From: Pectinophora gossypiella
Lineage: Eukaryota > Arthropoda > Insecta > Lepidoptera > Gelechiidae
NCBI RefSeq assembly: GCF_024362695.1
Contig: NC_065423.1
Coordinates: 241,001 to 305,000 of the forward strand
Reading direction: 5' to 3'
Length of the DNA stretch: 64,000 bases
Made by a program: the position numbers and the translations under genes. Below are positions 24,577-35,405 of the stretch, piece after piece. The notes under the pieces were generated by a model, which saw nothing but the letters and a program-made list of their open reading frames with translations, was not told the origin of the DNA and did no database searches. How positions within the stretch are numbered: the first letter of the stretch is position 1; every line of letters begins with the position of its first letter.

Positions 24577-26008
24577 CAAACAAACAACAAAGTGAATAGC
24601 CATCGCTCACTTACCATTAGGTGATATATGATATGTGTTGTCAAACGCAAAACAAATTGTAATAAGAAAAAATATTTCATTTTTCCGAAAATAACCGTGT
24701 GGCTAAAGAGGGATGGCTATAAGAGTTAGCAGTTATCTTAAGTAGATGTGAGACAGGGAGAAGGCATGTGGAACGAGGTATACATTTTGTCATGAATATT
24801 GAACAGCACCACTGGCCGGAGCCCTCTTCCAGATGGTTTGTAAATCCCCCTTTTCTTATTCCATTAAGCTGCTTCCATGTAGTGTACACACTACAGTATG
24901 TCGGCTTGTTCATCGATGGCGTGATCGTGTGTTTTAAATGTATGTGTTTAAACAAATGCCAACTTTAGTTTTAATATATTAAAAACAAGATTAATGTGAA
25001 TTGTTGAGTTATTATGATTTAAAAATTTTGAATTTTTATATTGCTTCTTATGAATTAATAGCTATTGTATCTAATGATAAAATGATGTATAATTCCCAAC
25101 ACAGTATTATGAACACACAAACGGTGTGAAGAATATAATCATTACATTCGATTGTTTCGTAAAAACCGAAGGTCTAATTGAAACAACTGCTCCATAATTT
25201 GCCATTATTGTCTTTTCCCATTATTGGAATTAATTTGAATATCAAATTAATTAAAAGCATTGTTAACGCATTGGCGGCAGAAACGAAAAGGAAGTGAAAA
25301 AATAGTAAACATTTAGAAGAGAATTTCATTAGCGAAGATTTCCATAATTTGTCTAAAACAAACGCTGTCTGTGGGATTTTATCCTCTTTTAGCAGAAATG
25401 TGTATACATACGGACAGTATAGAATATTGTGTTTGATAATTTAATAGGGTTTGAAATTTTAAGCGAAAATTAAACCGAAAACGTATGACTTGCACGAGAT
25501 TTGAACTCGCAGTTCTTGTCAAACTGGGACGAGCGTGTTAACTAATACACCGCCGGCCCGCGCGGCACAGCAACTGTTCCACATTGCGACATCTATCCAT
25601 GTAAGTAGATAGCATTTGCTGCGGCTCAATTACCGTGTACAGTCTACTGGTCCTCATCCTGTCCATGCGAAGTCTCGTCCGAGTCAGACTTTTCCCTAAA
25701 CACAGGTGTGTGCTATAAATACAAACATCCATTGAAATGTCCACCAATCTGTTATACTCAGCTGCGGTCTATACAGGACTAAAATTTGTACATTATGGTC
25801 TACACAGACAATAAATATCGCAAAGTATGTGCCGTGCACGCCGTACTCTACACGCCACGCATTATAGTGTGTACATTTCCACCTTTACAAAGGCTCAATT
25901 CACGCTGGTAAACCCTATCAGGGAGAGCAGATGATTACAAATCAGAAATAATTTTAACTCGCACACGAGGTTTAAGATCTACTTCCTACAATTTTACCAG
26001 AATTCATT
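24577..26008. other. Non-coding stretch
   Basis: No supported gene. A minus-strand tRNA-like SINE head lies at about 25491-25563 (CAAGAACTGCGAGTTCAAAT). The rest is AT-rich unique-looking sequence. Open frames near 24.7-24.95 kb on both strands show no recognisable domain. Confidence 0.5.
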
Positions 26009-26661
26009 GTTTCATTTAGTGATGTAACGAATGTTGGATTTTTCACATTCGCGAATGCGAATGCGATTGCGAATAATTATCTTCAACATTCGCGAATGCG
26101 AATACGAATGCGAATATTTTTAAAATGTCAAAAAAGCGCGCTTAAAATGTTTGATAGGTTTGACGTTTCGTATAAGTTTCACTTGTCACGGAATTACCAA
26201 TAATTTTTAACGAAAAATGATTGTATTGAAAGCAGAAGTATTCAACGATGGGCGACATACAGGAGAAAATATAGCGGCAAAGTTAGAAACTATGTTGTCA
26301 TCGTGGGGAATTCCCAAAGAAAACGTATTATGTATTGTAAGAGATGGTGGCACTAACATGAAAAAAGGTATTTCTTTATTGAGCATTAAAAACATTGATT
26401 GTTCATCGCACCAAATCCAACTTGTTGTTAAAGAAGGGCTTAAGTCACAAGAATCAATCATTGCAGCCATTAACAAATGTAAAAAGAAAGCGACACATTT
26501 TCACCACTCTAATGTAGCTCAAGATGAACTGTCGCTAAAACATTCGCTAAGTATTCGCATAAATTTTGCGAATGCGAATGCGAATGCGAATATTCAAAAA
26601 TTTGCGGATATTCGCGAATGCGAATGAGAATGCGAATATTCGTTACATCACTAGTTTCATT
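26009..26661. mobile_element. hAT element, internally deleted, with 8-bp target-site duplication
   Basis: The element proper spans 26017-26653. Terminal inverted repeats read TAGTGATGTAACGAAT on the left and its complement ATTCGTTACATCACTA on the right. The flanks carry a perfect direct repeat GTTTCATT (26009-26016 and 26654-26661), the 8-bp duplication expected for hAT elements. Subterminal regions are made of repeated GCGAATGCGAAT motifs. At 637 bp it is far shorter than an autonomous hAT element (usually several kb) and keeps only a slice of transposase. Confidence 0.9.
26217..26627 (+). pseudogene. hAT transposase fragment
   Basis: The 136-codon frame starts at an ATG just inside the left subterminal repeats. 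Residues ~15-85 match the hAT transposase core: HTGENIAAKLETML, the segment RDGGTNMKKGI where many hAT proteins have D-N-x-x-N-M, and the CSSHQIQLVVKEGL block. The N-terminal BED zinc finger, the rest of the DDE domain and the C-terminal dimerisation region are missing; the last ~30 codons are translated GCGAAT repeats (the FANANANAN stretch). It cannot be a working transposase. The element would depend on a full-length relative elsewhere. Confidence 0.85.
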
Positions 26662-29600
26662 CTGATGAAACTTTGCAATAATGTAACTTAAAGTTAAATC
26701 ACAAAAACACAAAGGCTTTATATAAACATTATATATATATATGACAAAATAAAAATAATAAATAAAGTGTCTGATATCTCGTTTCTTTAAGAGTGGTATT
26801 AATAAACTCAGCAGGGCAGTCTCAGCTGAGATTCGTTTATTAATACCACCCTAAATCTATCAGTAAAAAATGGCGTATCAGAATAATTAAATCTGGCAAT
26901 CTCGTACTTTTCCGATATAATTTTCCTGACTTTTGACACGTACGTAATGGAAAGATGGCTATCTTGGCATTTCATTTAGTACATTTATGAATTTAAAACT
27001 ATTTTACCTACGAATATACATGAGTACATTCCTGATTGGGATAATCCGAGGTATAGTTATCGCAAAATGATCTAAGTACCAGCGTTTCATTGAATTTTGT
27101 TAGTTCGACGTGATAGGTGCTGAACGAGACAGATTGACGTCCATTTCAGTAGATAGGCAAATTTGTCTGTAAAAGGAGATCAAAAATACATTAACCGCCG
27201 CACAATAGCCTTATTTAATGTACCTGCTTTCATTGCACTCGAATCTCTCTGGTAAATTATAATTGTATATCTTACTTAACAGAAATAGCATTATATGCTT
27301 AGTGCGGGGCCGCTGTTTTATCTGTCTACATGTAGATTTTCTGAACCTACCTCATAAAACCAATTTTTGTAACACATTATTTTTGTAAATCTCTTTTTTT
27401 TTTAAATAAATATTTTCTATTTCTATTTACTATATGTCCCAGTGTTGCCTCAGGGCAGGTTCGTGAATCAACAGATTAACGCGCCCTCCAAAGCACGGGA
27501 TACTTTTTCTAACATTCAGTCTGCAATATGTCCCAATCGGGAATTGAACCCGGCCATCCATATCATATACTAACTATGTACTGGAAACTATTCTCATGTA
27601 AGTTCTGTGACTTACCCGATTTTGTATTAGACTGATCTTTAAATATATCCGCATCCCTTGTCTGCGTATTATGCAGATCATCCACCCAACATTTGCGGAT
27701 ACATCTGCATGAACAGGATCGTCCCCCACCCCGGCAACATGCAACCCGACCCAGTTCAGAACATCCGCATATTTGACATGATTGTCATTTTCACTTTCTT
27801 TTTGCAAAATGCTGTTTTGCAGAACACAATGTTAATATGTAACTAGATTAGAATAGATATCGTCAACATGTATAATAAATTTGTTGAGGTAACTCTACCT
27901 CAGACGATAAAAAAAAAAATATTTCAGACTAAGATTGTCCATAAGATGTTAGTAGTTACACACACTTAGTATCTATGTTAGTTAGTAAATAGGCAATAAA
28001 CAAGTTTAGGCCCCTTTACCGATTTACGTGCTTATGAACGTGCAAGTCGGTAAAGCGATATAGAACAGCCGAGTCCATCCTCTCGGCAATCATCCTCAGG
28101 ACTCCGATATCACTCCCCCGCATTCGCAACAACACGACGATGATGGGGAGCGGAGAGTTGCCGTTCTATACGTAATATTCCCTACTATTTGCCATGGATA
28201 TACGAAATATTTTAATAATGAGTGATGTATCACCAACTGTATTACATCATTACTGTCATTTCCCTTCTCATTCGTCAAGTTAGAAACAACCCTAACCGTG
28301 CTTACAAAGGCCGCCTTATCAAAATTTTTTACGGGTGTATGTGCTCGTTAAAATTCAACAGATAGTCGATTATAGCTCCTCGGGCAGTCACATTGTTGGG
28401 AACTCGTAACTCGACAAACTTATAAAGACGCAGCGGTTTTCCGGGTCATAATGCTAAACCAGGGTTGTGATCTTGAGATCACGCGAAGCGATGCGGTTAG
28501 GTTAGGATATTGCAAGCTGATCAGCTTCGATCCGGTGATCACCCGTTTGTCCGAAAATAACAGGATCCGTGCTTCGGAAGGCACATTAACCGGTTGGTCT
28601 TGGTTACTACTTAATGACGTAAGTACGGCATTTCAATAATAACCCTGACACCGGGGTTGATGAGGTAATGAGTAATCCATCTCACACCCACACGGGTGAT
28701 CAGCCTGTAATTGTTATACTTAATACAAGTTCCCATCTGGATTCGAATACAAAGGCCTCCGGATCGTAAGCCCAACGCCCAACCACTTGGCCAAGGAGGT
28801 CGTAAAAATAAAAATCCACACTGCATTTCAAAATCTGAACGCTGGAATTTTCTTAAAACTGTGGCTGAATGCAAACTTGCATTGCGACAGTTTGCAAAGA
28901 AGCAGCACAATATACTCCGCGACAACTCGGTTCTTTTTTTATTGCTCTGTACCGCTACCACTGATGCATACATATCCATGAATGAAATGCAATACTTACA
29001 CTATATTTTAGGTTTTTTTTTGACGTGACTTATAGTAGATTTGCCGAAAATGGCATTAATTATTTAGCTAGACAAATGGGAATCGCTGAAGACTCTCACC
29101 CGCCTGAGGGTGCCCAGTGGGGCGCGCACCTTGGTAATTTGAAATAATTAATCGAGCTTAGTGGTAAACTCATTGGTGCAAGTTTCATACCGGACCAGCG
29201 CTCCCCGTTCGAGAAGTTAGCCGATGAACCACGTGACCAAAGTGACTTCTAGTGTATTTTTTTTTTCAATAAAAATCATCCGATAACACTTTATTTATTC
29301 AAAACCATTTTCCATGTATGGTTTTTACTTTTTCTTTCACAGCGCACGTGTATACCGGAACTACAAACAAACGAACATCACCAAAAATAAATGATTCTAG
29401 TATTCCAGCTTTTCAACCACTTTAACTAAACCTATATTGTCTATTCTGAAATAATAACCCAATTTCTTTGTCTACAGAGGTCAGTTTTTGGTCGGGTTGT
29501 TAGTTGCAATCCAGACGAGGTCAGCTGATACAAAGTGGTCGCCCGAGGGACCTGCAGATATCGAATACATCGGCTTACAGTACAAACCACTAAAATGATT

Positions 29601-31114
29601 GGCTTCCAATATAAATTATGGGATCTATTTCGTTATTTAGATTTAGATTTTTGTTTCAAAAGGCTATATATGTATATATCTACTTAATATTCGAAATTTA
29701 AATATCACTAAAGTGTCAACAGGTTAATGCAGTAATTGCGCAACGTATTTTAGTCAGTGTTTTGAATTATGACTATACTGATCCTAAATACTGACTAAGG
29801 GGAAATACTAAGAAGATTTCTTCCATATTTCTTGACTTCTGACCCCAGAGAGTACTCTGGAAAGCTTCTGATGGACTTTTCAATGCGTTTTAGAGATAAA
29901 ATATTGGGTTTAGAACAATTTTTGAACGATTTAAAAGTTCCTGCAAAGACTAGGCACTTTGGGATAGAAATTTTTGGCTCACTAAGTGATATAGATCTAC
30001 AAATGAAGGCATCATAGACAATTCATATTAGAACTGTTGAATTCTGACAATTCTAAATATGCAGTGGTAATTCTAAATTAACCCCATGAGTCGTAATAAA
30101 CACTTTCCTATAATCGCAGTTATTACCATAAAAATGTCGTTATACTGAAGGTTCATTAGGGGGCGACCTTCACTTCCCCAAGCACCGAGCAAGTTAAATC
30201 TTACACTAAGCTGCCGTCATTACCATAACTCAGCACTTTGGCATTAAGGCCGTCGTCACACTGAACGCGAAACCGCGCCGACCGCGTCTTCAATAGTTGA
30301 AGAACACAATTGTATTGTTATTTTTTAACCTAACATATGATAGAATAGCGTTTACACTTTATCGGAGAAATGATAATTAAATATGCTTAATAGAGGAGTT
30401 TGAATTGTGCTTCCTCTAAAGCCCGGGTCTGTGCTTTGAGTGGTCGATTTTTTTTTAAATGCGTTGGTTGTGACCATAACCATACCTGATGGTAAGTGAG
30501 TACGTGACCTAACTTTATACACGCTTACTTAGAAAATGCCTATTCCCTCTAGTTTGAAGGAAGACTGAATAGGCATGGAGAGGGCAGTGGGGCGTGGTAC
30601 TACGGTATCGGCCCAGCAGTGAGTACGGTCACGAGTACTAATATGTATACACTTTGCAACCATGTAAAGATTCTATCTATCTATCTATGTCACTTTAACT
30701 TTTTTGACAATTTAAACCGTAAACCTCATTAAATGTCAAATATGATAGTGCGACAGGGTTCTAAAGTGGGTACATGATATTGCTCATGACTGTACACCAG
30801 GCTACACAGGTACATCTCTCCTAAAGAAGCACCCTCTCTTTTGTCCCATATTTCCCAATCATTCCAATATCTGCTTGTAATTATTGTCAGCCACCAGTTA
30901 CTTTACTGACACTGACGGCCAATTATAGGTGACAATTTCGGTGGTATCTGACGCGATATGCAATATAATGTAATTGTACCAATAATTGGTACAGCGAAAT
31001 TGTAACCGTTGTAATTGGGTTCCTGAACCGACCTGATTTAAGTAGGTACTTGATTTATAAGTCTAAAAAAGCCATATTGAATGAATTCATATAAAAAACA
31101 ATATAATAATTTTA
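26662..31114. other. Non-coding stretch with hairpin and SINE pieces
   Basis: No supported gene. A ~60-bp near-perfect hairpin lies at 26791-26854 (GTGGTATTAATAAAC / GTTTATTAATACCAC), probably a small MITE. SINE fragments are at about 27478-27560 (minus), 28530-28698 (plus) and 28700-28800 (minus), the last two abutting head to tail. A minus-strand repeat end with GACGTGACTTATAGTAGATT is at about 29015-29130, followed by a tRNA-like repeat at 29160-29260 that is shared with 12.45-12.6 kb. A TAGTTTGAAGGAAGACTGAA repeat is at about 30550-30640. The rest is unremarkable AT-rich sequence. Confidence 0.55.
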
Positions 31115-31370
31115 AATTCCATACTTTTGCGATGGGAAAATTCCACTTGATATTAACTCAGAATAATCAGTTGAATAACCCAAAGACCCAGTACGTGGTC
31201 CTTGGAATGACTCCTCTCAGTATTTGTTACGATGTCACTTACACCCCATACAGGTACATACAGGTAGCCATAGAAGTACATAAGTAAGGGTAAGTAAGGG
31301 GTGTTAATGGCAACGTAACGAATACTGAAGGGGATGATTCAGACCATGATTCTGAGTAGATATCCCTCAA
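31115..31370. mobile_element. Broken palindromic MITE pair (copy D)
   Basis: A right half-element (31122-31245, ending GATGTCACTTACACCCC) is followed by a linker with tandem CATACAGGTA motifs and then the left half of a second element (31299-31370, GGTGTTAATGGCAACGTAAC). This is the same order, element-linker-element, as at 5.0-5.5 kb and 47.0-47.4 kb, with the outer halves lost. Confidence 0.65.
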
Positions 31371-31866
31371 AGTTTTAAAGTTACGATGTCAATGTATTTA
31401 TGAGCAATTCTTATTGATGTCATATCTAAAGTGGTTGCAACATATTATAAAAGCTAAGCAACGTAAAAACATAACAGCCGCGCCGCATCCGCCCGGTTAC
31501 TCAACTCTGTGTTTAGTGAATAACTTGTAAGCCTTACAAACGGTGAAGCAGTAAAATGAAACACAATTAAACAAAATATAAAGCAATAATCACTGACGAC
31601 GGAATGAAACGAAATTATCCTTAAAAGCCGTCGACGATCATTTGCCGAACATAAAGCCTGGGGGAGTCTTTAATTGCTCTATTTGTTTAGACAGTATAAA
31701 GAAACATAATTGTGAATTGTTAATAAGAATTTGATATTTCTGAAAATCTATACTTATAATAAATCTGTAGAGAGGTCAATTCTGTACATTAAATATATTT
31801 TCAAAATAACTATCAGGGGGTGATTAGTGATCGATTCTGATGCCAAAAATGCAATCAGTAAAATTT

Positions 31867-31920
31867 TTGTCTGTCTGTCTGTCTGTCTATCTGTCTGTCT
31901 GTCTGTCTGTCTGTCTGTAT
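31867..31920 (+). repeat. GTCT microsatellite
   Basis: About thirteen copies of the tetranucleotide GTCT/CTGT with one ATCT variant, within the 5' part of the Helitron-like element. Confidence 0.9.
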
Positions 31921-32295
31921 GTTCCTTATAGAAACAAAAAACTACTGGACGGATTTTAATGAAACTTGATACAATTATTCTTCATACTCCTGGGCAGGTT
32001 ATAGTATACTTTTCATCACGCTACAATCAATAGGAGCAGAGTAGTGAAGGGAAATTTTGGGAAAACGGGAGAAGTTACTCCATTTTTTAAGCTTCCGTCG
32101 CGTGAGCAGCCTTTATGGTTAAAGTTATATAGAAATCATGTATGACGGAAATATCTTCTAAATATATAAAAGGAGAAACTGACTGACTGAATGACTGACA
32201 TATCAACGCACAGCCTAAACGGCTAAACGTAGGCACTTGAAATTAGGAAGGGACGTAGCTTAGGTACTGTAGAGGTGCACTAAGAAAGGAATTCT

Positions 32296-32735
32296 CGAAA
32301 TTCCCACGGGAACAGGAATTAGCGGGAAAACCCTTTTGTATAAAAATTCTAAACCGCTTAAGTTAGACGCTTGAAATTTGGCATGCAGGTACCATAGTTA
32401 ACTTAAAGCTTAGTTGCAACTGGATATTGCAAAATTCCCACGGGAACGGGAGTTAGCGGGAAAAAACATTTGTATGATAAAATCTAAACCGCGTAAGATA
32501 GATGTTTTCAATCTAGCATGCATGCTACGAATAAAAGCATGCATGCATACCTTAGTAAATATAAATTTTAGTTATGGCTGTATTTTGAAAAATGGGAATT
32601 GGCGGGTAAAAAAAATTGTATGAAAAAATCTAAACTGCATAAGTTAGATGCTTGAAATTTGACATGCATATATTATAATATACCTTAGTGAATGCAAAGT
32701 TAAAAATTTCCCTGGGAACGGGAAGCGAGTTAGAG
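32296..32735 (+). repeat. Degenerate ~135-bp tandem repeat
   Basis: Three to four units each start near AATTCCCACGGGAACGGGA and continue through AGCGGGAAAA, TCTAAACCGC and TAGATGCTTGAAATTTG. Starts are near 32296, 32434, ~32575 and ~32705. The later units are increasingly diverged. It probably belongs to the body of the Helitron-like element. Confidence 0.65.
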
Positions 32736-32759
32736 GCTTGAAATTTATAGCTCGCGGTA

Positions 32760-32880
32760 GTGGCAACCAAGAAACGTCGCGGCCGCGGCGGCGTTTGTGG
32801 GGCGGCGTTTATGGGGCGGCGACAGCGGTGGCGAGGCGCGGAGGGGGGGGGGGGGGGCAGATACCCGAGTGAGCAACCGG
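32760..32880. other. GC-rich block with poly-G tract
   Basis: CGGCGGCGTTTGTGGGGCGG and related strings end in a run of about 16 G. The composition differs sharply from the AT-rich repeat around it. A 157-codon frame crosses it on the minus strand, but its proline/arginine-rich translation follows from the GC bias and shows no domain. It might be a captured fragment of host sequence; this is speculation. Confidence 0.4.
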
Positions 32881-33235
32881 AACGCGGCAGATGCGTGAGG
32901 GCAGATGACGTTGATGGTCGTGTCAAATATTGAATTTTGCGGGCGAACTTTTCACTATTCTTGGATGGTTCAAATCTTTCGTAGGTAGTTTTCTGTTGAA
33001 TTTTCCAGGCGGACGTTTCACGGCGTATTTCTGTTGTAATTTTTAAATTTTGTTTAAATTTTCGAAACTGATCGTATTTTCCTAAAATATCAAACCAAAT
33101 CATAAACTAATAATCTAGAAATTAATAACAATTCATTATTTAACTGAGCTACTTATACTGTAACCTCATTTAAAAATAATAAAATTAAGCATTTTTTAAC
33201 GTTTCTCCCACACACACAAAGATCTTTCTTTTATA

Positions 33236-34530
33236 CGAGGGGAGGTCAAAAAGTTCGCGGAATGGAGGGGTTGGAGGGGGTTGGTTTGCTCGTACAGGTA
33301 GCCGCTAGTTGCACACCTCATTAACAGTATATGTACCAAGTTTGAAGCAAATCGGGTCATTAACGTTTGAACTATCGACCAGCAAACAAGTGAATCGGGA
33401 AGAACTCAGCGAATATGGAGAAAATTGAACACCGCGCCGTCATTAAGTTCCTCACCAAGCAAGGAAAATCCGCTCAGACGATTTTTCAAGAGCTGTTAGC
33501 AGTTTACGCGGACTCTGCCCCTGGTAAAACCATGGTTTACAAGTGGCATAGTCTTTTCAAGCAAGGAAGAGAGTCGATTGAAGATGACCCCCGCTCCGGA
33601 CGGCCCATTGAGGCCACCACACCGGAAATCATCGAAAAAGTAGAGAAACTTGTATTAGAAGATACCCGCTTGAAGAAGAAGCAGCTTGCAGCAATGGTCG
33701 GTGTAGCCGAAACAAGTATTTTAAATATCCTACATCAACATCTTGGGATGACTAAGGTCAGCGCAAGATGGGTTCCAAGAATGCTCACGCCACTTCAAAA
33801 AAGCGAGCGTGTCGAGTGTTCTCGCCAGTTTTTAGAGCTCTGTGGAGAGAATAAGGAAGAAGTTATGGCCCGGATTGTTACTGGAGATGAAACCTGGGTT
33901 CACCACTATGAACCTGAGTCGAAGCAAGAGTCGATGCAGTGGCATAAAAAAGGCACACCTCCTCCAAAGAAGTTTAAGGTGTCACAATCGGCCGGAAAGA
34001 TCATGGCCACTATTTTTTGGGATACAGAAGGTATTTTGTTGATTGATTATAAAGATCGTGGTGTGACTATAACGGGACATTACTACGCTTCTTTACTGGA
34101 TAGATTGAAAGAGGCTATCAAGGAAAAAAGAAGAGGAAAGCTGTCAAGAGGTGTGCTCCTTTTGCACGACAACGCACCCGTCCACACGTGCCATGTTGCG
34201 ACGGCTGCCATTCACCGATGCGGGTTCGAAAAATTAAACCACCCGCCTTACAGTCCAGACTTGGCCCCCAGCGATTATTATTTGTTCCCAAAAATGAAAA
34301 AGGAACTGCGTGGACGAAAATTTGGCGATGATGAAGAAGTCAAGTCTGCAATTTCGGCCTATTTTGACAGCAAAGAGAAATCTTTTTTTTATGATGGAAT
34401 AAACAAATTATTTGATAGATCCGGAAAATGTGTTAAGGTTAAGGGAGAATATATTGAAAAGGAAAAATAGTTTCGTGTTTAATTTCGACCCCCTTCCCCC
34501 TCATTCCGCGAACTTTTTGACCTCCCCTCG
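33236..34530 (+). mobile_element. Complete mariner element (TcMar/mariner superfamily)
   Basis: The 1,295-bp element is bounded by perfect 29-bp terminal inverted repeats starting CGAGGGGAGGTCAAAAAGTT and flanked by TA dinucleotides (33234-33235 and 34531-34532), the expected target duplication. It contains one uninterrupted transposase frame. Size, ends and coding content match an autonomous mariner. It sits inside the Helitron-like repeat, so it inserted later than that element. Confidence 0.95.
33415..34470 (+). CDS. Mariner transposase, 351 aa, intact
   Basis: Catalyses cut-and-paste transposition at TA sites by binding the inverted repeats and cleaving through a DDE/D nuclease. Residues 1-110 form the helix-turn-helix DNA-binding region with the conserved DSAPGKTMVYKW and DDPRSGRP segments. 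The linker carries the mariner signature WVPRMLT at 119-125. The catalytic triad is D158 (TGDETW), D252 (LLHDNAPVH) and D287 (SPDLAPSDYY), giving the D,D34D spacing diagnostic of mariner rather than Tc1. Length is typical for mariner (about 345-355 aa). The ATG at 33415 is the first in frame after the left repeat. No stop or frameshift is present, so the protein may be functional. Subfamily is not determined. Confidence 0.95.
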   Translation: MEKIEHRAVIKFLTKQGKSAQTIFQELLAVYADSAPGKTMVYKWHSLFKQGRESIEDDPRSGRPIEATTPEIIEKVEKLVLEDTRLKKKQLAAMVGVAETSILNILHQHLGMTKVSARWVPRMLTPLQKSERVECSRQFLELCGENKEEVMARIVTGDETWVHHYEPESKQESMQWHKKGTPPPKKFKVSQSAGKIMATIFWDTEGILLIDYKDRGVTITGHYYASLLDRLKEAIKEKRRGKLSRGVLLLHDNAPVHTCHVATAAIHRCGFEKLNHPPYSPDLAPSDYYLFPKMKKELRGRKFGDDEEVKSAISAYFDSKEKSFFYDGINKLFDRSGKCVKVKGEYIEKEK

Positions 34531-34860
34531 TAACACGCCACGCGGACGGAGTCGCGGGCAAAAGCTAGTAGTAAATAAGGTTAATGAAGGTATACTAAGC
34601 ACAATTATCGTATTGTTTTTACATACGTTTTTACCTTATTTAACATTTAGTCACCACCTGTTCAAATAGTTTAAAGACGTAAAAACGTATAAACTGCGTG
34701 AATTTATACAAGTAACTTTTTTCTTTCTTTTTATAAACAAAGAAAAACAAAAAAAAGATCCAAAAATTCTGATTCAAGAGGAATTTGCCGAATTGGATGG
34801 AATAATAGAAAATCAAACGAACTTACCTGTAAGTGACGTTCGATGACTATTAAACGATGT

Positions 34861-35008
34861 GATTCGCCCGAGAGATTACACTTATATCACTTGTAGTAGC
34901 ACGCATATGTGCTGCCATCGTACACAGGTTTAGAGTATAAATTACCTCTACCCACAAAAAATGGATATATTCTATGCTCGCCACACTGACAGTACCTCAT
35001 ACACGTTC
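34861..35008 (+). repeat. DIRS left inverted terminal repeat
   Basis: Starts GATTCGCCCGAGAGATTACA and is the reverse complement of 39969-40116. Apart from a small difference next to the first nine bases (GAG versus TTCG), which the circular-junction model accounts for, I found no mismatch by eye. Confidence 0.9.
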
Positions 35009-35095
35009 GCCCAGTCGGCTAGGCCATAAGTATGTAAGCTATTTCGTATAAGAGGGTAAATTTTTGAACATGGTTCTAAGAGGGGCTGGGAGGGT

Positions 35096-35220
35096 GTGTA
35101 ATCTCTCGGGCGAATCACATCGTTTAATAGTCATCGAACGTCACTTACAGGTAAGTTCGTTTGATTTTCTATTAAACTTCAGTGATTCGCCCTTCGAGAT
35201 TACACTTATATCACTTGTAG
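35096..35220. repeat. DIRS internal complementary region
   Basis: Its left ~78 bp is the reverse complement of the element's left end (34803-34880), joined through a shared ATTA to ~53 bp that is the reverse complement of the element's right end (about 40077-40129). It thus records the junction of the two termini, as in DIRS1, and would template restoration of complete ends during replication. Confidence 0.9.
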
Positions 35221-35405
35221 ATGTTTAGAGTAATACGAAATAGCTTTAAAATACACACCAAATAATAATAACAAAGTACATCAGGTTAAATCATTGTATT
35301 TTCAGAATAATAATGATACTTATCAACTTATAATATCCCAAATTAAACTGAAATTCTTTTTCTATAAGTACGTAATTGTTACTTGACAAAAAACTCGAAA
35401 TAAAA

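Larger units (their letters stand above)
31747..34569 (+). mobile_element. Helitron-like element containing a mariner insertion
   Basis: The left end TCTATACTTATAATAAATCT follows an A, and the right end GGGCAAAAGCTAG is followed by a T. This fits the TC...CTAG termini and A|T insertion preference of Helitrons, and the terminal strings resemble ones I recall from many lepidopteran repeats. There is no Rep/helicase frame, so the copy is non-autonomous. Inside are a GTCT microsatellite (31867-31920), a degenerate ~135-bp repeat, a GC-rich block (32760-32880) and the mariner. Without the mariner (1,295 bp plus one duplicated TA) it would be about 1.5 kb. No hairpin before the end was confirmed. 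Confidence 0.6.

Noticed and set aside
28611..28979. 122-codon minus-strand frame
   Set aside because: Its middle is a translated fragment of the tRNA-derived SINE (28700-28800), so it is repeat antisense.
32630..33103. 157-codon proline/arginine-rich frame
   Set aside because: Crosses a GC-rich block and repeat DNA inside a Helitron-like element; no domain and no start or splice signals.
34412..34669. 85-codon frame overlapping the mariner 3' end
   Set aside because: Out-of-frame shadow of the transposase gene and the right inverted repeat.
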